From NCBI RefSeq assembly GCF_005601135.1, contig NZ_CP039381.1, positions 989,941 to 1,053,940 of the forward strand: 64,000 bases of DNA. Direction: 5' to 3'. The notes under the pieces were generated by a model. That model was not told the DNA's origin and made no database searches. It saw only the letters and a program-made list of their open reading frames with translations. Both the position numbers and the translations under genes were made by a program. This DNA comes from Ruminococcus bovis. Lineage in GTDB: Bacteria > Bacillota > Clostridia > Oscillospirales > Acutalibacteraceae. This document shows positions 57,827 through 64,000 of this stretch, one piece after another. How positions within the stretch are numbered: position 1 is the first letter of the stretch; each line of letters starts with the position of its first letter.

Positions 57827-58693
57827 ATGCCATTAGTAAATGCAAAAGAAATGCTTACAAAAGCAAAAGCTGGTCATTATGCAGTTGGTCAGTTTAACAT
57901 TAATAACCTAGAATGGACAAAGGCTATTCTTCTAACAGCAGAAGAACTAAACAGCCCTGTAATCCTTGGTGTATCTGAGGGTGCAGGTAAGTATATGTGT
58001 GGCTACAAGACAGTAGTTGGTATGGTAAACGGTATGCTAGAAGAACTTAACATTACAGTTCCTGTAGCACTTCACCTAGACCATGGTTCATACGAAGGTG
58101 CAAAGGCTTGTATCGAAGCTGGTTTCTCATCAGTAATGTTTGATGGTTCTCATTATGATATTGACGAAAATGTTGCAAAGACAACTGAACTAGTTAACAT
58201 CTGTAACGAAAAGGGTCTATCAATTGAAGCTGAAGTTGGTTCAATCGGTGGCGAAGAAGATGGCGTTATCGGTGCCGGTGAATGTGCTGATCCTGAAGAA
58301 TGTAAGAGAATTGCTGACCTAGGTGTAACAATGCTTGCAGCAGGTATCGGTAATATCCACGGTAAGTACCCAGCAAACTGGAAGGGTCTATCATTTGAAA
58401 CACTAGACGCTGTTCAGCAGAAGACAGGTGATATGCCTCTAGTTCTTCACGGTGGTTCAGGTATCCCTGATGAAATGGTTAAGAAGGCTATCACTCTTGG
58501 CGTAAGCAAGGTTAATGTTAACACAGAATGTCAGTTAGCATTTGCTGATGCAACAAGAAAATATATTGAAGCTGGTAAGGATCTAGAAGGTAAGGGCTTT
58601 GACCCAAGAAAGCTTCTTGCTCCTGGTTTTGAAGCAATCAAGGCTACAGTAAAAGAAAAGATGGAACTATTCGGTTCTGTTAACAAGGCTTAA
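57827..58693 (+). CDS. fba: Class II fructose-1,6-bisphosphate aldolase
   Basis: Zinc-dependent aldolase of glycolysis. VALHLDHGSYEGAKACIEAG (about 79), FDGSHYD (about 104), EAEVGSIGGEEDGV (about 136), GNIHGKYP (about 178) and LHGGSGIPDE (about 208) carry the zinc ligands and catalytic residues. 288 residues. Codon use is strongly biased as in highly expressed genes. CGGAGGAA precedes the ATG. Confidence 0.97.
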   Translation: MPLVNAKEMLTKAKAGHYAVGQFNINNLEWTKAILLTAEELNSPVILGVSEGAGKYMCGYKTVVGMVNGMLEELNITVPVALHLDHGSYEGAKACIEAGFSSVMFDGSHYDIDENVAKTTELVNICNEKGLSIEAEVGSIGGEEDGVIGAGECADPEECKRIADLGVTMLAAGIGNIHGKYPANWKGLSFETLDAVQQKTGDMPLVLHGGSGIPDEMVKKAITLGVSKVNVNTECQLAFADATRKYIEAGKDLEGKGFDPRKLLAPGFEAIKATVKEKMELFGSVNKA

Positions 58694-58723
58694 GATTATT
58701 TCGGAAAAACTTCCATTTTTCAA

Positions 58724-58755
58724 ACTCCCTAACTTCGGTTGGGGAGTCTTTTATT
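58724..58755 (+). terminator. fba terminator
   Basis: ACTCCC(T)AAC and GTT(GG)GGAGT close on a TTCG tetraloop and lead to CTTTTATTT. Confidence 0.88.
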
Positions 58756-59223
58756 TCCAAAAATTTTTATCAATTTATATTATTTAATTTATTATTCATC
58801 ACTCATAAAGTTTTACACAATATCATCAATAATATGGGAGAAAATATATTTATTAAAAGCATTTTCATTTCACAAAATAATCGGAATAAAAAAGTGCAGG
58901 TATATGCACCTCATTATTTAAAGTTCCCTTTAGGGTAAATTATTGGCAAAAATTGTTATATAGAAAACTTTGGAAAATGACTTTCTTATACCTGCACCAC
59001 CTTATGATGAAAATAAAAATCCACATTACCAAATGATAATGTGGAAAACTTTCTTTTTAAATTTTTGTCTGTGGGTAAAAGTTAGTTCGATAAATTTGGG
59101 TTTGTCTTTTTAATTTTGATTGTGGATAAAGGTGAAACTGATATAAATTTAGTTGAGTATAAAGGAAAATCTGCAAAATTATCATTCTTTATATTATTAA
59201 AAAAGTGTGGCTAACAGGTGTAG
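58756..59223. other. Gene-free stretch after fba
   Basis: No gene is supported. GTGCAGGTATA (58894-58904) and TATACCTGCAC (58988-58998) are an 11-bp inverted pair, TGTGGAAAACTT is at 59040-59051, and a perfect consensus DnaA box (TGTGGATAA) is at 59121-59129. Confidence 0.5.
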
Positions 59224-59387
59224 GGTCCAACACTGTTGGACCGAGCAAATTAGCAATTTATATAGGTATTTTGCCCTATGTAGTTACTTTGAATTTGTAC
59301 ACATTCGCCAGTCGCCCTTTACACAAGGGCGACTGACTAATCTCTGCTAATTTAAAATATCTACACAGGGCAAAGTACCTATATAAA
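59224..59387. repeat. Compound palindromic element
   Basis: GGTCCAACA/TGTTGGACC (59224-59242) is followed by a 27-bp inverted repeat (59257-59283 with 59361-59387, 25 of 27 matching) that encloses AGTCGCCCTT/AAGGGCGACT (59310-59334). No protein is encoded. The shape suggests a MITE-like repeat or a structured RNA. Confidence 0.7.
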
Positions 59388-59463
59388 GATAAATTTGAAA
59401 CTTGTAATTCATAATTTTTCTTGTATTTTGTAGTTAGAAATAAAGGAAAGTTTCAGCTATGAT

Positions 59464-59569
59464 GATATTTTAAACAAGTTTAAAATATCAACCACTCCTT
59501 CAGTCGATTTATAAAAGGTAAATTGCCGTACCGTCAATTTACAATCGACAGCTCCCTCAGCGAGGGAGC
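59464..59569 (+). repeat. Modular REP-like element, copy A
   Basis: Order: a perfect 12-2-12 palindrome (GATATTTTAAAC, 59464-59489), ACTCCTTCAGTCGA, a hairpin GTAAATTG/CAATTTAC within TCGATT/AATCGA, and GCTCCCT/AGGGAGC (59551-59569). Copy B has the same order on the other strand. Similar CTCCCTCAGCGAGGGAG intergenic repeats are familiar from related Clostridia. Confidence 0.7.
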
Positions 59570-59658
59570 CTTTGACTTTACTAATATTTTTAATTATTTA
59601 TTAGTCTGTACTATTTAAAAATTTTCGTACTAATTCTAATTTTGCACAAACTATTTTG

Positions 59659-59733
59659 CCTCCCTCGCTGAGGGAGGTGTCACCGAATGGTGACGGAAGG
59701 AGTGATTGGAATTGTAAATTCATTTACAATTCC
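59659..59733 (-). repeat. Modular REP-like element, copy B
   Basis: Read on the minus strand: a perfect 12-2-12 palindrome (GGAATTGTAAAT, 59708-59733), CACTCCTTCCGTCACC with GGTGAC hairpin, and CCTCCCT/AGGGAGG (59659-59677). It faces copy A across about 90 bp of A/T-rich DNA. Confidence 0.7.
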
Positions 59734-59851
59734 ATATTAGTTAAAACTATCAAATAGCACTACAAACCCTAATTTACGAATTCACCGTTGCTCACAATTT
59801 AAATTGAAAAACCCCAATTTACATATCTAACATAAAGTAAAAAATCAAAAC

Positions 59852-60568
59852 TTACTGATGAAAACCGGAAACATTACCTCTTTCCATAGCACCAAATAGC
59901 TTAGCTTTAATATCCGGGTAAGTTTTTTCAAGATTTGTAATGTATTCTTTGGTATTTTGCCTTTCTGTAACACCATCGGCAGGGCATTTGCTTTTGACTA
60001 TCGGAAGATTTTCTCTTTTACAAGCATTGGCAACTTCATTTTCCCATAAGTAAAGCATAGGTCTTATAAGGGTAATATCTTTTCTTGAAAGATATGTTAC
60101 CGGACTAAAACAACCAATCTTGCCACCGTTAAATAGGTTAATAAGGAAAGTTTCAATTGCATCATCACCATGGTGTCCTAAAGCAATTTTGTTACAACCG
60201 TTTTCTTTTGCACAGTTGTGAATAATTCCTCTCCTCATTCTGGCACATAGGGAACAAGGGTTAGGTTCTTTTCTGTCCTCAAAGATAATGTTGTATAAGG
60301 AAGTTTTTCTTATAATATATTCAACATTAATTTTTTCGCAAAGTTCTTTGATTGATTGGTAGTTACCCGGTTTATTTTCAAAGTAAGGGTCAACAGTAAT
60401 TGCTTTTACCGTAAATTTTTTTGGATAAAAGTCCCTTAACCTTGCTAATGCACACAGAAGTACAAGACTATCCTTTCCACCGGATACACCAACTGCAATA
60501 CAGTCATTTTCTTCAATCATATTGTATTTATCAATACAAGCTCTAAATTTTCCTAGTATCTTATCCAT
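59852..60568 (-). CDS. TtcA-like tRNA thiolation / PP-loop ATPase
   Basis: PP-loop ATPase of 238 residues with VGVSGGKDSLVLL (about 27-39), a CxxC in NPCSLCARMRRG (about 104) and a third Cys in KSKCPADG (about 195), the layout of TtcA, which binds an Fe-S cluster and makes 2-thiocytidine-32 in tRNA. GHHGDDAIETFLINLF is also typical. A related TtcA/TtuA-like family member acting elsewhere cannot be excluded. Confidence 0.87.
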   Translation of the reverse strand: MDKILGKFRACIDKYNMIEENDCIAVGVSGGKDSLVLLCALARLRDFYPKKFTVKAITVDPYFENKPGNYQSIKELCEKINVEYIIRKTSLYNIIFEDRKEPNPCSLCARMRRGIIHNCAKENGCNKIALGHHGDDAIETFLINLFNGGKIGCFSPVTYLSRKDITLIRPMLYLWENEVANACKRENLPIVKSKCPADGVTERQNTKEYITNLEKTYPDIKAKLFGAMERGNVSGFHQ

Positions 60569-60586
60569 AACATTTATTATATACTA

Positions 60587-60615
60587 TTGAAAATAAAAAA
60601 GAAATAGGGTATAAT
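60587..60615 (+). promoter_or_regulatory. Promoter of the lipoprotein gene
   Basis: TTGAAA, 17 bp, TATAAT (60610-60615), 31 nt before the start. Confidence 0.75.
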
Positions 60616-60645
60616 AAAAACACTTTGAAAAAAATAGGTGATTTT

Positions 60646-61179
60646 ATGAAAAGAACAATGACACTAGTTGCTGCAATTTTAATGTTAGCATTATGTATTA
60701 CAGGTTGTGCAACAACAACTCAGCAAAAAGATGTAAAGGTAAAGCTATCTGATACTTTACAGACACTAAAAGATAAAATGGTAGATAAGGGTTATATTCC
60801 TAAGAAAGATGTTACTAATACAGAAATGTCCCCTGTAAAGCAGAAGGGTACTGATGGTAAAGAAAATGAATATGGTGGCTACTTATCAATCGGTGCAGTT
60901 GAAGGTGTAAGATATGCTTTCAAATACAACAATAGTGATGTAAATGTTGAACTTTATCGTTACGATAGTAAGAAGAATACAGACCTTTCTAAGAGAATTA
61001 TTGATGAAGTTAAGAATCATGGTTACTTTACTTATGAAGGTACTGATGAAAAGGTTGATGCTACTTTAAGTGCTGATGATAATTTCCTACTTATCTATCA
61101 GGACTCTAGTACAGAAAAGAAGAATGAAAATAAAAAGGCAGATGCTGAAAAGTTCTTCAAAGAATACAAAGCAAAATAA
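60646..61179 (+). CDS. Putative lipoprotein, unknown function
   Basis: A 177-residue exported protein. The signal MKRTMTLVAAILMLALCITGC ends in a lipobox-like ITGC with the acylated Cys near 21. The mature part is Lys/Asp-rich with no domain I recognise (SIGAVEGVRYAFKYNNSDVN). AGGTGA before ATG 60646 is preferred to the upstream ATG at 60625, which would add KKIGDF before the signal. It diverges from the ttcA-like gene. Confidence 0.78.
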   Translation: MKRTMTLVAAILMLALCITGCATTTQQKDVKVKLSDTLQTLKDKMVDKGYIPKKDVTNTEMSPVKQKGTDGKENEYGGYLSIGAVEGVRYAFKYNNSDVNVELYRYDSKKNTDLSKRIIDEVKNHGYFTYEGTDEKVDATLSADDNFLLIYQDSSTEKKNENKKADAEKFFKEYKAK

Positions 61180-61196
61180 TTTACTTAACCTCTTAA

Positions 61197-61234
61197 TGTT
61201 TATTACATTGAGAGGTTTTTCTTTTATAATGCCT
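61197..61234 (+). terminator. Terminator of the lipoprotein gene
   Basis: AACCTCT(TA)ATG and CAT(TG)AGAGGTT pair and are followed by TTTCTTTT. Confidence 0.85.
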
Positions 61235-61350
61235 ATTGTTGTACCTTTAATATGCTGAAATTTCCATTGTACTAAATGATATATAATAGGTATAAAGATA
61301 TAATTCCTATGATAAATATTATCGGATATAAATATAATAAGACAAAAAGA

Positions 61351-61377
61351 AAGCCACTATCTAGCTGATAGTGGCTT
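61351..61377 (-). terminator. Terminator of the N/Q-rich membrane protein gene
   Basis: AAGCCACTATC and GATAGTGGCTT pair; on the minus strand TTCTTTTTGTC follows. Confidence 0.85.
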
Positions 61378-61391
61378 ATGTAGTTTATGGA

Positions 61392-62582
61392 TTATTCGTA
61401 AGGATTGTTGTTTAAATCGTTGTTGATTTGGTTTTCCATATTCATTTGATTGCTTAACTGCTGACTTGGATTTTCAAAACCATCAAAATAAGCGTTATTA
61501 TCAATAGGCTGATTTGGTACTGTAGTTTGTTGATTAGGAATAGGTTGCTGATTTACAAAGTTTTGATTGTTATAACCTTGGTTGTTTGGGTAAGGTTGAT
61601 TAAAGTTATTGTACTGACCGTTGAAATTAGGATTGTACTGATTTTGGTTATACTGATTAAATTGATTGAAACCATTATTATAAGGGTTAAAGTCAGGTGT
61701 AGGTGGTACTGTCTTTGCCATTTTGTTGTAACCAAGAGCAATGATACCTTCAAGTACTAAAGCAAATACAGTGATAAATCCTGTAAAACCGGAAATAATA
61801 ATGATAAGAGGAATATTCTTTGAAATAGCAATAAAAGGTAATAGGTCTGATAAAGCAGTAATATCAGTTGCAAAATCATTACTGTTATATAGAACAAAAC
61901 CGAAGAAAATAGTTCCCAAACATACTAATAAATTAATTGCAGCTTGGATAATAGAAAAAATACCGTAAACAGTACCTGATGGATATACTCTATCACTGGA
62001 CATACTTTTCTTAGCTGAACTGAAGAACTTAGCTTTAGCAATACTATAGATTAATGAAATAACAGAATTGATTAATAGTATAATAGAAACAACAATTAAT
62101 AAAGCTGAAATAAAGGACATCATTTCCTGTTCAGAACTAGTCATATCATCATAAGGTAATGCCATACCGATACCAAGTAAGAAAAATAGTCCGGAACAAA
62201 TAATTGAAAGAGCTGAACCGACAATACCTAAAACTGCGAATACAAAGTTAACTGTAAAAACTGTGTCAGGCTTTCTATTAATATTGTTACTTTTTGCTGA
62301 AAGGTAAATCCATAACCAAAGTGCAGCAGGTATAAGTGCAATAACTGAATTAATAATTACACTGGGAATGGATGATGCAACTGATAAAGATGAGAACTCA
62401 TATAAATCAGCATCATGGGATACGGTGGCCAAAGTTCTCAAAAGGTCGTTAACTGCTCCAACGGTAAATATACCTAAAAAGCAAGAAATAAAAACGGTGA
62501 CAGCCTTGCAGACAGTAAGAACTAATATAGATGGCTTTCTAAAATAGTTCTTAATGTGTTGAACATTAATTTGATTGTACAT
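61392..62582 (-). CDS. Membrane protein with Asn/Gln/Pro-rich cytosolic tail
   Basis: A 396-residue protein I cannot name. About six hydrophobic segments lie in residues 20-285 (for example ILVLTVCKAVTVFISCFLG, VIINSVIALIPAALWLWIYL, IIIISGFTGFITVFALVLEG). The last ~105 residues are low-complexity, built of NQ, YN, FN and PN units (FNQYNQNQYNPNFNGQYNN), resembling a prion-like domain. It is a single gene upstream of the rRNA operon, facing away from it. Role unknown. Confidence 0.8.
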   Translation of the reverse strand: MYNQINVQHIKNYFRKPSILVLTVCKAVTVFISCFLGIFTVGAVNDLLRTLATVSHDADLYEFSSLSVASSIPSVIINSVIALIPAALWLWIYLSAKSNNINRKPDTVFTVNFVFAVLGIVGSALSIICSGLFFLLGIGMALPYDDMTSSEQEMMSFISALLIVVSIILLINSVISLIYSIAKAKFFSSAKKSMSSDRVYPSGTVYGIFSIIQAAINLLVCLGTIFFGFVLYNSNDFATDITALSDLLPFIAISKNIPLIIIISGFTGFITVFALVLEGIIALGYNKMAKTVPPTPDFNPYNNGFNQFNQYNQNQYNPNFNGQYNNFNQPYPNNQGYNNQNFVNQQPIPNQQTTVPNQPIDNNAYFDGFENPSQQLSNQMNMENQINNDLNNNPYE

Positions 62583-62773
62583 AAAAAACTCCTTTAAAAA
62601 ATTTTTTCTAAATATTTTTTAGAATTTATCTTAATTATATATGATATTAGTTAATAAATCAACTATAATTAAAATCATATGTTCTGTATATTGTGGTGTT
62701 ATAATATATTAACCACAAGTTATAGTAATGTTAAAATTAATTTAAAAAAATTGAAAATTTTTTCAAAAAAGTG
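62583..62773. other. A/T-rich gap upstream of the rRNA promoter
   Basis: No gene seen. A/T-rich runs just before 62774 may act as an UP element for the rRNA promoter. Confidence 0.4.
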
Positions 62774-62802
62774 TTGACAAGAGGGGAAAAAAGGCATATA
62801 AT
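62774..62802 (+). promoter_or_regulatory. rRNA operon promoter
   Basis: Consensus TTGACA, 17 bp, TATAAT, preceded by A/T-rich DNA. The leader that follows has a CGTTCC/GGAACG hairpin (62809-62826) and CCTTGAAAATTAAACAACG, a sequence often found in Firmicute rRNA leaders. Confidence 0.92.
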
Positions 62803-63044
62803 AAAACACGTTCCGCTGAGGGAACGGAAAAACTTAAGAGAAATCGAGAGTAAGAAGTTCAGTCAGAAGGAACAACGGACCTTGAAAATTAAACAACGAA
62901 CAAGAAACCCGAAAATGACTTTGAGTTAAATGACTCAAGTTGAGGATAGTGAATGTGAACACTAAAAAAACACAAACACGCAAGTATTCAGAAATGAGCT
63001 TGACGATTTAATAAGATGTTAAACCGAAAGGTCTAATATACAAA

Positions 63045-64000
<956 letters not shown>

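Noticed and set aside
59224-59733. CRISPR array
   Set aside because: Repeats are palindromic, few and inverted, without regular spacers or cas genes.

Overview
The window is a low-GC Firmicute chromosome segment around the replication origin, ending in the first ~956 nt of a 16S rRNA gene. Gene order (rpmH-rnpA-yidD-yidC-jag-mnmE-mnmG-rsmG-noc-parA-parB on one side, dnaA-dnaN-S4-recF-remB-gyrB-gyrA on the other), the protein sequences and the 16S text fit a Ruminococcus-like member of the Clostridia (Oscillospiraceae/Ruminococcaceae). Species cannot be named from the sequence alone. Gene direction switches near 25.7-26.1 kb: almost everything to the left is on the minus strand and most core genes to the right are on the plus strand, as expected for two replichores leaving oriC.

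Layout: 1-7.7 kb, minus-strand aspS(partial)-hisS-mgsA-minD-pbp2-mreD-mreC-mreB (shape, division and tRNA charging). 7.7-9.3 kb, an IS110-family element inserted in the mreB ribosome-binding site. 9.4-12.7 kb, dut, a U32 peptidase-like protein and zapA. 12.75-13.95 kb, a DDE (IS481/IS1202-like) element flanked by a 29-bp direct repeat. 14-15.9 kb, a GH13 neopullulanase-type enzyme. 16-25.7 kb, gyrA, gyrB, two small zinc-ribbon membrane proteins, remB, recF, an S4 protein, dnaN, oriC, dnaA. 26-37 kb, the rpmH-to-parB block with two parS sites, then serS. 37-50 kb, housekeeping and accessory genes (guaB, SprT-like, three tRNAs, a secreted amidase, ogg, a dCMP deaminase, ROK glucokinase, rplM-rpsI, xpt-pbuX, an acetyltransferase, a HAD phosphatase). 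50.2-52.6 kb, a PHP phosphatase whose 5' leader carries a second, frameshifted IS110 copy. 52.6-62.6 kb, an antiporter, a G5/3D wall protein, an acyl-CoA synthetase, fba, a 1.1-kb gene-free palindrome-rich stretch, a TtcA-like enzyme, a lipoprotein and an N/Q-rich membrane protein. 62.7 kb onward, an rRNA promoter, leader and 16S.

The most interesting content is the pair of IS110 elements. Each has a ~250-nt 5' noncoding region that can be read as a bridge RNA: a target loop whose two arms match the insertion site, and a donor loop whose two arms match the element's own ends. The two copies are almost identical over 1.57 kb, but three adjacent bases in the right target guide differ, and each copy's guide matches its own right flank. 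The programmed target reads, in the sense of the downstream gene, as an A/T stretch plus a Shine-Dalgarno sequence, and both copies sit exactly in the Shine-Dalgarno of a minus-strand gene. Joining the right end to the left end would build a TTGACT-17 bp-TATAAT promoter driving the RNA.

Other points of note are a 12-bp motif, TGTGGAAAACTT, recurring at intergenic sites and at oriC; a DnaA domain IV signature that departs from the usual RDH(S/T)TV; MinD without MinC or MinE; and modular palindromic repeats near 59.2-59.7 kb.
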